A stretch of 64,000 nt of DNA from Antitrichia curtipendula (lineage: Eukaryota > Streptophyta > Bryopsida > Hypnales > Leucodontaceae): NCBI GenBank assembly GCA_951230915.1, contig OX579636.1, forward strand, positions 34,655,567 to 34,719,566, in the 5' to 3' direction. Every line of letters starts with the position of its first letter. Position 1 is the first letter of the stretch. This document shows, piece by piece, positions 24,782 to 36,475 of this stretch. The notes under the pieces are model-generated. The model searched no databases. It was not told the DNA's origin and saw only the letters and a program-made list of their open reading frames with translations. A program made the translations under genes and the position numbers.

Positions 24782-26504
24782 ATGGCTTCGTCCTCGGTAA
24801 TGTTCTGGCTCCAAATTTGCTTTTGGGTTTTGCAAATTGTCTTGTTCTTGTAAGGGTTTCAGATTATGCGTAGTAGCTTGGCATACCTGGAGGTTTTTAG
24901 GGTTGTGAGTCTGTTTGAATATCGCATCCCATATCTGTGCGTTGTTTTCTCGACGGGGATTGTGGTAGGAGGATCGAATTCCGTCATTGACCTCAACATT
25001 AGAAATTGTGTCGGTTTTAGGGTTTAGGGTCCCATTGCAAGACCTGGGAGGAGCACGCAACACAAATTTCTAATCCAATTTGAACCCGCATAACTATTGC
25101 TTACGGTGTTGTTTAACGAATGCATACATTGGTGTGTTGGATTCCCCTTTCAATCCGTAACGAGCGTCAATAAGTATTTGATCAACTATGCTTAGTGCAA
25201 TATGTGTCGGTTTACGATTCTCCCACCTTACGCTATGTAATTTTTGGTAATGGCAACAACAGGAGGAGTCCGTGGCGGACAGTGTCGACGAGCTTCCCGT
25301 GGAGATCATCGAGCGCGTGCTCTCGTTCCTGTCCGTCCCCGAGCTTTGCCGATTGCGTTCCGTTTGCAAGAGCTGGCTGGAGCTTCTCTCCAAACCCAGT
25401 TTCCACGACCTCTACGACCTCAACCCCAAGAGAAAGCACGACGCCTTCCTCTTCCTCACTCGCGACTTGGACTGCGACGGCTGGAGCGTCGTGGACCCCA
25501 TTTTCCGCCGTACCGTGAGCTTCCTGGACTTGGAGACACAACGATGGCATTCCATCGACGCCGGGGAGTCTTCCCTCAACGAAGAGGACTTCGAAACGCA
25601 GCTCTCCGCCATGGACGACGGCCTCATCTGCGAGTTGAGCACCTTGCGCGGCAGCGACGACGACTTGGCGCTCACGATCTCCGACCCAGTGGCCCAAACC
25701 AGAACAACATTGCCCGCTCCCCCAGAAATTTTCTGCCTGGGCACGTACCTCCCCATCCTCCTCCCGGCCGTCGACTCCCCCGCACGCAGCTTCAAAGTCT
25801 TCCTCGTTAACAACCCCCGGGAATTTGGAACTCTAACCCTAACGAGAGTGCACGTCTTTGAGCCTGCCCGCAATGAATGGAAAGCGCTTCGCAGCCCGCC
25901 CAAGGAGTTCGAGGAGGCGATTGCAGGCTCAGCTGTGATGGTAGCCCAAGTGCTGTACATTGTTTTCCGGGACATTCTGAGGCGCCAGTTTGTGCTCCTC
26001 GGTTACGATCTCCAAAACAATACATGGACTGAGCTTCGGCGCATGAGCTTCCCGAGAAAGCTTCGCCATCCGCAACTGGTGGCCAGGGGGAGCCGCTTGT
26101 TCATGAACGCTTGGTCGGATGGAACAAACCTCCCGTGCTTTGAGGTTTTGGAGGTTGTGGTTGCGCAGAATGTCTGTTGCAGAACGGTGGTGCAATTCAC
26201 CATTGCGCAGCTTCATGAGCTCTTCGGGGAACAGGATTCCGAGTTTGATATTGCGTACGGAGTGCCGTGTGTGGACTCCGGAGGGGGGTGCACCGCGGTG
26301 GTGTTGATGTCGTCGTTGTCCGGGAAACTGATCTCGTATGAACTGCAAAGCAAAGCAGTGAGCGTGTTGCCGACGAATCCGTTGATTCAAGGCTGCTGGG
26401 AGCAGAGTTTCCCGGCTTATGACATTTTTCGAGGGAAGAACATGAACCTCAGTTTGCGGAACTTGTTGTCACAAGCAGGTGGTGTGAGCGTGAGCCTTTC
26501 ATAA
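24782..26504 (+). CDS. F-box protein, F-box/kelch-like
   Basis: The large open frame begins at 25251, right after a stop, and has no ATG before residue 100 or so. The F-box itself would be lost if translation began there. A first exon 24782-24796 (ATG plus four codons, MASSS) ends at a GTAATG donor. An acceptor ACAACAG at 25262 joins it in phase 0 to exon 2 (25263-26504), giving 418 residues. The F-box lies at about residues 13-55 (DELPVEIIERVLSFL, then LRSVCKSW), the part expected to bind SKP1 in an SCF ubiquitin ligase. The remainder resembles the beta-propeller region of plant F-box/kelch proteins, with segments such as NEWKALRSPP and NNTWTELRRM. The substrate cannot be read from the sequence. 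The short first exon is inferred; the F-box assignment is secure. Confidence 0.85.
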
Positions 26505-28091
26505 CAGATAGCCGAGATGACTACAAACGTGTTCTTAAGACTGCTGTTGTGAGTCGGCCATCACTGATTCCTTAGTTTGTGCCAAGTGCGCACTTTGACA
26601 ATTCTTGCAGATGATTGGGGGGGATCGGGGGGAGTCACAGTAGATTTCAGTGAACTCGTTGAATTCTACACTTCGTCCCTGCTCTCTTGGCACAAAAAAT
26701 GGAGGGTTAGGTGGCAAGCTGTAGTTGATATTCCAACTTCTTTGTCTCCCTTTCTAACTCCAGTGCTTGGGATTCAGCTAGTTCATTGGAAGCGCCAACA
26801 AGAGGTCTTTGAAGCGACCACAGAGGAAAGGGAAGCTCCAATGTGCGAGACACTCCCTCTTGTTTCGGTATTAGGTGGCAACAATTGCAACACGGTTACA
26901 TGTAGATTGAGTTCGATGGACGTGTGTCTTGATCTCCCACGATCCCCTTTGTACAGTTCAGTGGGCTTTCTTGCAAATGGAGCATTTGCATAGTTGATAT
27001 TGCATGTCAAGATTGCAATAGGTTGCATGCAGATTTAGTTTCACAGTGTGTTCTTCAACACTGACCCTTGTACGTGCCATTCAAATTTTCTGAAGATTGG
27101 CCAGGATAAAATTTTGTACTTGCTGGTTTCAATCTGTCATTGAATTGGACTATCAGAACATTGCCAAAACTGCTGGGGTCCCTGCAGATTTCTGTTGCAT
27201 ATGGAGCTGTGAATGTGAAAAATAAGACACTTCATACTATCTTCCCTTTCAAATATCTTGTCTTCAAACATCCACCGAAGCAAAGAATTGAGGCCTTGCG
27301 CTGTTTGCATGAGTGGAGCATGAATCATTCTCGCTAGAGGTCTGTCATCGTTTTCTACTTCAATTGTCACTTCCACTAGCTTCTAAACTTTGATATGGGA
27401 TCTCGGAGAAACAGACTCTTACTGTCTGCCAACCTCAAACAGAGGTCACAGTCCTTTAAAATATGAAAGAACCAATTCGGGTGATCTTGCTACAAAATCT
27501 AGGTGACCATGAAAGCTTATCCACTTCTTGACATAGAATTGGAAGTTAATTTTTCTTCCATATCTAGTTGTGGTCATTTCCTTCTTGACCAAATTGTATA
27601 AAGTGAAATTGGACCAGTGAACTCTTTTACACCAACCACAATGCAGAAACGGCCTAGCCTATGGCCATTAGTCATGCCCATGGCCCTCACTACAGAGACT
27701 TTTGGAGTGCCACAAGTGAAGATGCTCTTAAATTGAAACATTATTGATGTCAAAAAGTGTCTGATGAATGACTTTCCCTCCAACAGTAGAACGGTTTGTG
27801 TTCTAGTTTCTTTACAGATTACATCAAAGTCTGTGCTGGCTTTTTCATTCAGAACAGCAAGGGATCTTATTTTTTCACCAGTCGAGGATTAGACAACAAT
27901 TAATGGGACTTAATCTCATGGGAAAGGTAGGATAGGAGAAATTAAATACGACATCCACTGTAAGTTTATAATGAGAAATCCAGCCTCCTACAAATTGGAT
28001 ATTTCAATGTCAGCAAAACCACTACTGGCAGGATTCCAGAGAATAGTTCTCACGGAATTCATCATCGTCACACAATATAAACAAACATCAT
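26505..28091. other. Intergenic DNA, no gene seen
   Basis: The open frames (longest 138 codons at 26577-26993) have no recognisable content and overlap frames on the other strand. This is the ordinary flank between the F-box gene and the outer edge of the PAL-CHS inverted duplication. Confidence 0.5.
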
Positions 28092-28393
28092 GGGAGAGGT
28101 TGTATTCGCACGCAGCGTTCAATTCCTGACAACCTAGATAATCTATGCCAGTCGAAGTTTTGAGGGCTTTTTGTAAGTAGAACATTTTCCATCTCAAACA
28201 TATTGGCGGTCACAATTGTGGCGTTAAACTGAGTAATTCCTTTTCTGTTTGACTGAAGCTCCACATTCACGTGGAAGTATGTACCGTAACTCAGCGTCAA
28301 CTACACCTGATCAGCTGTGCACTTGTGTAAGAAAAAGCCCAAGTATGTCGATTCTGCTCTTAAATGTAATAATGGGATGCAAAATTGTGAAAG
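28092..28393. repeat. Outer, diverged part of inverted repeat, left
   Basis: The reverse complement of this 302-bp stretch aligns with 46425-46719 at roughly 90% identity by eye, with a 12-13 bp and a few smaller indels. Homology stops at a GGGAGAGGTTGT/ACAACCACTCCC boundary. The contrast with the identical arm that starts at 28394 is abrupt. Confidence 0.85.
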
Positions 28394-28894
28394 AAAACGT
28401 GAGAGGAGATGCCAATTCACTTCAACTTTCAGTCCATTAGACCTGAGTTCTGCTTTTCGTCTTCTGGCATACTTCGCTTATTTGCCAGTGTATTTAAAGA
28501 AGCAACTACCTCGTGTTGCATCCGGGGAAGGGAATGGTAGCACGACACAGCGCGCCTTAACACGAACTCCTGAGAACTACTTCGGTCAACTGGTGTAATG
28601 AGATGCATGCTACAATATATGAATTCCAAATCCAAACACGCATGATGGGACACTCGAAGAAATGAAACCTCTGGATTGAAAATGTAGACGTCCGATGGAT
28701 GTCCAAAGAATGTTATGAAATGCTCAAGCACGGCCCAATGTGAACCGAGTGCTCATCAAATGTACACGAGTCACAACTGGTGACTCCAAAAATTAATGTG
28801 TGCCGACTCCGAATTGAATAGGAGTGAAAAAAAATCTCTACATGATAGTACAAAATTTTGCTAAAGATGAACCGATGAGACTAATGCTACGGTT

Positions 28895-31054
28895 TTACGA
28901 GGGGAATGGGCCCGGAGCGCCAGTCCAGCCTTGCACGCACCGCAGAAGAGGTTGAATGAGCTTCCCCTCCGACATCGCCTCAAACACTTTCTGGATTTCA
29001 GTCCCGGGAGACACGGTCCTCAAGCCAGACAACAACTGAGTGCCGAGCTCCGACCTCACGAATTGGTACAACGGGTACGTCCTGCACGACTCGATCCTGT
29101 TGGGCACCGCCGACAAGCCCTTGTTGTCATACGCTTCCCGCACCAAGGGCACCACCAAGCGCAAACTCTCTTGCACTTGGGCCTCGAAGATGGGGATCTG
29201 CTCGAACACGGAGCGCGAGGCGTCTTTGAGGGCGTGGCTGACGAGAACTCCTCGCAGCTTCTCCATCAACGGGTACGACTCCGAGGACGCGTCGTCGATG
29301 TACGAGAACACGGGCTGGCGCTCCACGACGAGGAGAAGGTCCTTCTCGCAGAAGCGCGAGGGAAGGAGGGCGCCGTCTTGGCCCACGAAGAGCGTCTTCT
29401 TCGCCGCTTGCAACACCACTTGCTTCACCGCGGATTGCATGGTCTCTTCCACATGGCGGAGGTCGATGGCTTGGCACAGCCCCACCAGGAATGTGGAGCT
29501 CATGAGCTTCAGAATCTCCACGGCCTCCTCTGTCTTGCGAGCGGACACCAGGCCCAACGAGTTGACGTCCTGGTTGTGCTGCTCCGCGCTTTGGACATGA
29601 GTGGTGACGGGATTGGCGAGGTAGTTGAGCTCCGACAGGTACGACGCCATGGCGATCTCGGCGCCCTTCATGCCGTAGTCCAGGCTGGGGTTGGGTCCCC
29701 CGCTCAAGTTGGAGGGCAAGCCGTTGTTGTAGTAGTCGTTCACGAGTTCGGAGAATTGCGCAAACATGAGCTTGCCGATGGCGGCCACTGCCAGGCGCAT
29801 GTTGTCCATGGAGACGCCGATGGGTGTGCCCTGGAAGTTCCCCCCGTGCAGTGCAATCCCTCGCGCGGCGTCGATGATGGGGTTGTCGTTGACGGAGTTG
29901 ATCTCGCGCTCGATGGCGTGCGTGGCGGTGCGGATCACCTCGATTTGGGGACCCAACCATTGAGGAGAAGTGCGTAGTGCGTACCGATCCTGCTTTGGCT
30001 TCTTCAACGGGTCGGTTTCGTTCAACTTCTCCGCGGCTTTCATGAAGTCGCTCCCGGCCAACACCCACTCCATCACGGCCGCCGCCTCCATCTGTCCCGG
30101 GTGATGCTTGAGCTTGTGCGTCAAGGGGTCTGCGAATTCCGGCTTCCCTTGCATCACTTCACAAAACAAAGCCGACAGCACCTCGGCAAGGAGTGCCAAC
30201 ACGTTGGCGTCGAAGCACACGGTGGACGCGAGCGCCGACCCCACGGCCGTCCCGTTGACAAGCGCCAATCCTTCCTTGGGCTGCAACTCGAAGGGCTTCT
30301 CCACTCCCGCCATGCGCAAGCCTTCCAGTGCGGAAACCTCCCTCCCGTCTTCTGTGACTGCGATGGAATTGGCTCTCCCCGTGAGTAGCCCCGCAATGTA
30401 GGACAACGGCACCAAGTCCCCGGAAGCCGTCACCGTCCCCCGCAGCGGCAGCTTGGGCGTGATGTTGGCATTCAGCAGCTTCTCCATGGCTTCCAGAATC
30501 TCCCAACGGATCCCGGAGTAGCCTTGCATCAACGTGTTGGTGCGCACAAGCATGGCCGCGCGCGTGGTCTCCGCAGGCAACGAGTGGCCCTTCACCAGCA
30601 CGCCGGCGTTGAGGAAGCGGATGAGCTCGCGCTGCAGCTCCACGCCTTGCTGCGTGCGCCGATGCGAGGTGGCGCCAAAGCCAGTGGTCACTCCGTAGAT
30701 ATCCCCCCCGCTCATGATCTTGTTGAGCACCCAGTTGGAAGATTCATCCACCCGCGCCTTCGCATTGGCCGCGTCCAGCACCACCGCCACTTCGGGTCGG
30801 CGAGCGATGGCCGTCACCTGACCCACGCTCAGGTTCACGCCCTCGATGGCCACCTGTGTGGCCTCGAAGTACGTCGCCACCATCTGCTTGATCTCATCGA
30901 GATGGTTCCCTTGGAGCTTGGCAGCCGTCTTGGCCCAGTTGAGAGGGTCTCGGGAGCCATTACTGCAGAAGGGTGCCGCCGCTTTCTTCACGTTTTCTGA
31001 TCCGGCATGGTTCATGCAGAGAGACGACGCCATGATGTCTTCCACAGCGGCCAT
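28895..31054 (-). CDS. PAL: Phenylalanine ammonia-lyase, left copy
   Basis: 719 residues in a single exon. PAL deaminates L-phenylalanine to trans-cinnamate, the entry step of phenylpropanoid metabolism, and works as a cytosolic homotetramer. The Ala-Ser-Gly triad that forms the MIO cofactor is at residues 210-212 ([13 protein letters not shown]). The catalytic Tyr lies in [12 protein letters not shown] (about Tyr120). The selectivity position in LIRFLNAG is Phe147, which favours phenylalanine over tyrosine. The C-terminal shielding helices are present, so this is the plant type and full length. I chose the ATG at 31054, because five codons further upstream the frame opens only with TTG. Most seed-plant PAL genes have one intron and this one has none. 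The protein is identical to the copy at 43764-45923. It diverges from the CHS gene, with 4,000 bp between the start codons. Confidence 0.97.
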   Translation of the reverse strand: MAAVEDIMASSLCMNHAGSENVKKAAAPFCSNGSRDPLNWAKTAAKLQGNHLDEIKQMVATYFEATQVAIEGVNLSVGQVTAIARRPEVAVVLDAANAKARVDESSNWVLNKIMSGGDIYGVTTGFGATSHRRTQQGVELQRELIRFLNAGVLVKGHSLPAETTRAAMLVRTNTLMQGYSGIRWEILEAMEKLLNANITPKLPLRGTVTASGDLVPLSYIAGLLTGRANSIAVTEDGREVSALEGLRMAGVEKPFELQPKEGLALVNGTAVGSALASTVCFDANVLALLAEVLSALFCEVMQGKPEFADPLTHKLKHHPGQMEAAAVMEWVLAGSDFMKAAEKLNETDPLKKPKQDRYALRTSPQWLGPQIEVIRTATHAIEREINSVNDNPIIDAARGIALHGGNFQGTPIGVSMDNMRLAVAAIGKLMFAQFSELVNDYYNNGLPSNLSGGPNPSLDYGMKGAEIAMASYLSELNYLANPVTTHVQSAEQHNQDVNSLGLVSARKTEEAVEILKLMSSTFLVGLCQAIDLRHVEETMQSAVKQVVLQAAKKTLFVGQDGALLPSRFCEKDLLLVVERQPVFSYIDDASSESYPLMEKLRGVLVSHALKDASRSVFEQIPIFEAQVQESLRLVVPLVREAYDNKGLSAVPNRIESCRTYPLYQFVRSELGTQLLSGLRTVSPGTEIQKVFEAMSEGKLIQPLLRCVQGWTGAPGPFPS

Positions 31055-32207
31055 CTTTCGAATCTTCAAGCCTCCTATCTTGGAGTTCTCGATCAGCTCT
31101 GCTAGCTAGCTCCCGAAAGGACTTAATTCAGCTCTGCAGACAATTAGTCAAGACTGCAAAGCCCTAGTCCTTCAAGGTCAAAGAACGTCTTTGGTTGCAA
31201 TTTCCCACACAAACTCAAAACTGCGACTGGATTGCTAGAAATGGAATGTACTATCGATCAACTGATTGTGGTTGCAAATTTGTGGCTGCTGATCAGGAAC
31301 TTCTTTGTACGTTTGAGTGAAACTCGCTGCTGTGCGAATGGAAGAAGAGAGTTGGAGCTGTCTGAGATGAAGAATTGGAACTGCGGAGATCTGTATTTGT
31401 AGGCGGACGAGCTTGCAATCCAGTGGTGAAGGGATCGGGTCTCTTGACTGCGAGTGGGGTTCCGCTGTCAGGTTTTCTCCCAACGAACGCGGGGATGTTC
31501 AATTCTGGGGAGACTGTGTTCAAAAAGCAAAAGAAAGGCCGAATTTCAGGCCTTCTCTTTGACATTGGGGTTGACACTCAGTGAGGGGCACTGTGCAGGG
31601 CCCGGCATTCCGGCTTCCGTGATCTGTACGTGTTGAACGAGTTGGGAGCTCGGGTGAGTGCTTGACGACGTGTCTGATCTTGTCGGAATTTGCCGTTGAT
31701 GACCTGGAGATTTGCCGTTTTGGGGGACCATAGCCACCGGTTAGTTCATTGTTTAGCGGTGGAACGGGGTAAGAAATCCGTTTGCAATTTGCAAACACTC
31801 GGAAAACTCCGGTGATAAAATCTATAAAACTTGTCTTTGGAGTAGGAATTGAACTGGGTTCAGAGTAGGAATTGAAGAGAGGTATTTTGTAAAACTTAAG
31901 AAATATCCCAAACGCTGCTTGAAATTAGCCCAATTTCTCCTTCCACCCCAGATCCCCCAGATCCCCCAGATCAGATTGGGGATCAATTCAATATTTTGGT
32001 TCAGATTCAAGTACCACGTGTCATCTCATGAAATGGAGTATCAAATAAATGGAAAATACATATTCATAATTAATTGTTAAAAATCAATTGTATGAAATGG
32101 TAATCAAACAACTATATAATGTGTTGGAACTGTTTTGGTCTTTTGGGATACTTGGATTGCATACCTATATAACAGTGCATTTCAACATTATTTTGAGTTT
32201 TTTTTCC

Positions 32208-33129
32208 TTAACCCGTAAAGTTCCTTGCTTATGTTATCATCAAAAACGCTCCAAAACTACCATTTCTAGTACAAGCACCCAATTTTTTGATTAATATCAT
32301 TTTGGGACACATGTAACCGTATGATCTTGTATTATCCTAGATTGAGAAGATGAAGAAAAAATTTAAAAAGTTTCCACAATGTAGATTGCAAGATTTTAGC
32401 GTTTGAAGTGGCAAAATTCCTTTTTTTGCCCCCTTCCTAAAATAGGGCAGCTGTATTTCACAAGGTCACATTTGTATGTAAAGATGTCCAAAATGGTGGT
32501 GCTTCTTTGGATTTATTCTTCAAGGCAAGTTGCATACATGCTTGGAAATTTTCAGATCATTTGGAATTGAACAACATATAGGAAAATAATAGTAAGCAGA
32601 AAGATGTAGAAAATGATTCAAAATACAAAATTGTTAAGAATTTAGTTATGGAATTGAAAAATGCCAATCCCAATGGTTGCAATGTTGTAATAAACAATAC
32701 ACATCCAAGAATATTGAAAATTGAATAAGGTAAAGAGCTTCAAAGTTTATTTTAGAGTCAGTAGAGAATCCATAACTGGCCACAAACTAAAACTCCTCCT
32801 AACTTTTGGCTCATTGATCTAAATAGAATAATCCAAAACTTCCACGTACATACAAATCTAAAGAACCAAATTTCAAATATATATTTCTGAATGAAGTGAT
32901 TTTTTAAGAAGTTTTTGAGCTGCCTATGAAGCAATGAGAACTACGTATCGTACAATAACTTTTTGGCCATGTATAGTAGTCAAAAGTTATGAAAATTGTT
33001 GGGTCTTAAAGCTACTCCTAGGGCACATGTGTGAAAATTTTGAAGAGAAAGAATAATAATTCCGTTCGTGGTGAGTTGCCCAAACTTGCTATGTTGCCAA
33101 AAAATGGTGTTTGGTCCTTTAGGGGTTAA
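32208..33129. repeat. TTAACCCYTAAAG-bounded repeat in PAL-CHS promoter, left
   Basis: It starts TTAACCCGTAAAG and ends CTTTAGGGGTTAA, and is related throughout to 16894-17825. A second right-hand end, CTTTACGGGTTAA at 33369-33381, matches the left end perfectly, so the unit may be 32208-33381 with an internal or nested end. It is probably a non-autonomous DNA transposon of unknown family. Confidence 0.6.
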
Positions 33130-33767
33130 AAGACAAAAATTTCATCTTTTGGAAGGGCTAGAAAAGCCTATATGATTTTGAAATTTAGGCATGTTTAGCT
33201 TGCAATCAATTGCAAAATTCATTTAAAATTTCTAAGAGGATGTACTCAAACCAGTTAACCAAAGGATCCTATAGTTGGATTTGTTAAAAAATAAATATTG
33301 ATGAAGAATTCAACCTTGCTTTGGCAATGAGTGTTTGAAGCAATTTTGGACCTTCCATCATGTTTATCCTTTACGGGTTAAAACTTGATTGTACGCATTA
33401 TGTTTTTTCCTTTTCTCTTTCTCTTGAGGAATCTTGATGAAATGAAGCTTTTGTACTCCACCCACATCTCTAAAGAAAGAAAGATCATGCAAATTTTCTT
33501 TACAATATACTATTCTGTAATACAATGGACCTCTATAATTCTGATTATCTTGGATTTTGAAGCATGTTCATACTTGATATGAATATTCTTCATCTGTTCT
33601 TCAAAATTTCCACAAAATAGTCAAAAAGAAAATTTAAGACATATATTAGCAGGTGATTTCAGCTGGGGTCTGAAATTTATAAGAAATAAAATTCCCTCTT
33701 CAATAGAGGCCAACAAAAGGATTGAGAGAGAGGAGTTTGAACTATGCGACCATGGGCACTTAAACTT

Positions 33768-34403
33768 AACCCCTAAATGCCCAAGACACCCAATTTTGGT
33801 GTTGACAATACTTTGAAATTAAATAAGACCTAACCGAGTTGTTATTTTTAGTAGTTCATGTTTTTTGAAAAATTCTTTTTCGAGTCTAGTTATAGCATCA
33901 AAAATTTGATTTTGAAAATTATTGATTATGATTTTTCTATTCAAAGATTTTATGCGAGGGTGTCCATTGCAATCTTGACTTTACATAGTGTTCACGGCTC
34001 TTGGAAATAAGCATCAAATTCACCAGCTCTTGGAGAAGAAATCACATTAGAAACTCATTTGAAAAAATTGTAGAGTAGTTTTTGAGAAGCCATAAGTTGA
34101 TTTGGGGTTATGCATGTTAGGCCCTTTGTCTTCATGGTTTTTGGGTGACCAACTTTATAGATTTATCTTGGGAAAAGAGGATTGAAAGACTTCAAATCAC
34201 TTTTGCACTTTGAACACCCTCGTGATCAGACATTAGTGATGTTGTGTTTTATTTCCCTATGTGATCTCTAACACGTTCAGTTTGAATTTGCACGGTTACA
34301 CTTCAGAAATGACTGATACAACTTATCCAAAGGTTGACTTTTTGTTCAATTCAAACCAAATTCCTCAAAACACAAAAAAAGGCGGCTTGGACATTTAGGG
34401 GTT
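33768..34403. repeat. Second terminal-inverted-repeat element in CHS promoter, left
   Basis: The 18-bp ends AACCCCTAAATGCCCAAG and CTTGGACATTTAGGGGTT are inverted copies with one mismatch. The 636-bp unit lies about 400 bp before the CHS TATA box. The end motif is a variant of the one at 32208. No clear target duplication and no open frame of interest. Confidence 0.55.
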
Positions 34404-34798
34404 CAGAAGAAGCAGAAACTGCACAGCACCCACGTTGCACAAAGAACAAGAGATTGAAAAACAAACAACACCGTCCCATTCGGAAGAGAACATCAGAGAG
34501 CAGAAAAGTTTCCACCATTTGTCAACAACAAGGAATAGGCAAAGAAGAAATAGCCGAAGCAGCAGTTGACAAAAATTGCCGCAAATCAGCATCCATGAAT
34601 TATAAAAAAATACTGATAGTAGATTCGCTGCAAACCAGTGTCAATGCGGACCCCCACCTGGTGGGCCAGTGCGGACTTTTCCTCAAAACTCGTCCTGAAC
34701 CGCGACTTCGCAGCATTCAACGCTCTTTCTGCACAGAGATGCCGCAGACTCTCCGCCCTGTACGTTCTATCTCCGCAGTCACGCGTTTGAGCTTCCCT

Positions 34799-34804
34799 TA
34801 TAAA
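34799..34804 (+). promoter_or_regulatory. Probable TATA box of CHS, left copy
   Basis: TATAAA in the context CCCTTATAAAGAGCC, 251 bp before the CHS start codon. It would place transcription start near 34830 and give a leader of about 225 nt. Confidence 0.6.
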
Positions 34805-35054
34805 GAGCCTGGATCATGTCCAATTCATCACAACAGCAAACGATCCCCACTCTCGCATTCCAACAACTGATGACAATCACACTCAATCGTTAGCTACGTA
34901 CCACAATTCTCTTCGTGAACTCTAGTGGTCGATCGAGGCCTTCGGATCGGTAATCAACAAAGAGAAAAGCTTTCGTGCGGATTTGCTTGAGTCGATTGAT
35001 TTCCACACGTTAGGATTTGGAACGCAAAAACCACTTCAGTCGTCATCGTCGCTA

Positions 35055-36475
35055 ATGGCTCCCCAGACAGCTGCTGCGAGCCCTGCGCTTCCCAGGGCGC
35101 AGCCTAGGGCGGACGGGCCGGCGTGTGTGTTGGGCATCGGCACTGCCGTGCCTCCCACCGAGTTTCCGCAATCGGAGTACCCGGATTTCTTCTTCAACAT
35201 CACCAACTGCAACGAAAAGGAGGCGCTCAAGGCCAAGTTCAAGCGCATTTGTAAGTGACCGGACCCTAAATCTGCATCCCCTCTTGTGTGTACATTAATT
35301 CTTGCGGATGAATGTCGAGCTTGATGTGGTGGAGGGATGAATCCATGCGTTCCGTTCAGTGATCAACCCCAAATTTGATTTGACTGGGATGGATTCGGAC
35401 TGCAATTCTGTGGTGCCTAGCTTAAATTATGTCCAGTAAATTGACGAGGTTTACAAATGATGGCGTTGCAGGCGACAAGTCGGGCATCCGGAAGCGTCAC
35501 CTGTTTCTGACGGAGGAGGTCCTGAAGGCCAACCCCGGGATCTGCACGTACATGGAGCCCTCGCTGAACGCGCGCCACGACATCGTGGTGGTGCAGGTGC
35601 CCAAGCTGGCGGCCGAGGCCGCGTTGAAGGCGATCAAGGAGTGGGGCGGACGCAAGTCCGACATCACGCACGTCGTCTTCGCCACCACCAGCGGCGTGAA
35701 CATGCCGGGCGCCGACCACGCCCTGGCCAAGCTGCTCGGCTTGAAGCCCACCGTGAAGCGCGTCATGATGTACCAAACGGGTTGTTTTGGCGGCGCCTCT
35801 GTGCTGCGTGTGGCCAAGGACTTGGCCGAGAACAACAAGAACGCGCGCGTGCTGGCCGTGTGCAGCGAGGTCACGGCCGTGACCTACCGTGCTCCGAGCG
35901 AGCACCACTTGGACGGGCTGGTGGGCTCCGCGCTCTTTGGCGACGGTGCTGGTGTGTATGTTGTGGGCTCCGACCCCAAGCCGCAAGTGGAGAAGGCTTT
36001 GTTCGAGGTGCACTGGGCCGGGGAGACCATCTTGCCTGAAAGTGACGGCGCCATCGACGGCCATCTCACGGAAGCAGGGCTCATCTTCCACCTCATGAAG
36101 GACGTGCCCGGGCTGATCTCCAAGAACATCGAGAAGTTTCTGAACGAGGCGCGGCAGTGTGTGGGTTCGCCGCAGTGGAACCAGATGTTTTGGGCCGTGC
36201 ATCCCGGAGGTCCGGCCATTCTGGACCAGGTGGAGGCCAAGCTGCAGCTCTCCAAGGACAAGATGCAGGGCAGCCGCGACGTGCTGTCGGAGTATGGCAA
36301 CATGTCGAGCTCCTCGGTGATGTTCGTGTTGGACCAGATTCGACGTAGGTCGTTGCGAATGGGCTCATCCACGTTGGGCGAGGGCAGCGACTTCGGCTTC
36401 TTCATTGGGTTCGGACCGGGCCTGACGCTGGAGGTGCTGGTGCTCCGAGCCGCAACCAATGCCGCCACCGTTTAG
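35055..36475 (+). CDS. CHS: Chalcone synthase, left copy
   Basis: Two exons, 35055-35250 and 35472-36475, joined across a 221-bp GT-AG intron that splits codon Cys66 after its first base. This is the conserved intron position of land-plant CHS genes. The 399-residue product condenses p-coumaroyl-CoA with three malonyl-CoA to naringenin chalcone, the first flavonoid step. The type III polyketide synthase catalytic residues are present: Cys170 in YQTGCFGG, Phe221 in SALFGDGAG, His309 in AVHPGGPA and Asn342 in GNMSS. Each is offset by six from the alfalfa enzyme. The GFGPG loop is intact, as are the pocket residues that separate CHS from stilbene- or pyrone-forming relatives (Thr in AVTYR, Gly in IDGHL, Ser after GNMS). 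The sequence is close to moss CHS. It is identical to the copy at 38343-39763. Confidence 0.97.

Larger units (their letters stand above)
31055..35054. promoter_or_regulatory. Shared divergent PAL-CHS upstream region, left arm
   Basis: Exactly 4,000 bp separate the two start codons, so this interval holds both promoters. A CACGTG G-box (32015-32020) lies about 960 bp before the PAL start. A TACAAATA box-like sequence (31394-31401, minus strand) precedes the GC-richer PAL leader. Near 31948-31975 the unit CCCCCAGAT is repeated three times. The centre (32208-34403) is filled with the TTAACCCYTAAAG-type repeats described separately. Open frames here, such as 34334-34870, have no domain content. 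Plant PAL and CHS promoters are usually light- and stress-responsive, but no proven element can be assigned from sequence alone. Confidence 0.5.

Noticed and set aside
28931..29977. 348-codon open frame antisense to PAL, and the mirrored frame at 44841-45887
   Set aside because: It lies opposite a highly conserved GC-rich PAL exon, has His/Leu/Arg-rich composition typical of complement frames, and has no domain.
34334..34870. 178-codon frame upstream of CHS
   Set aside because: It ends beyond the TATA box, shows no domain and overlaps the end of a repeat; composition is random.
35417..36202. 261-codon frame antisense to CHS, and its mirror at 38616-39401
   Set aside because: A complement shadow of the CHS exon with no domain and a biased composition.
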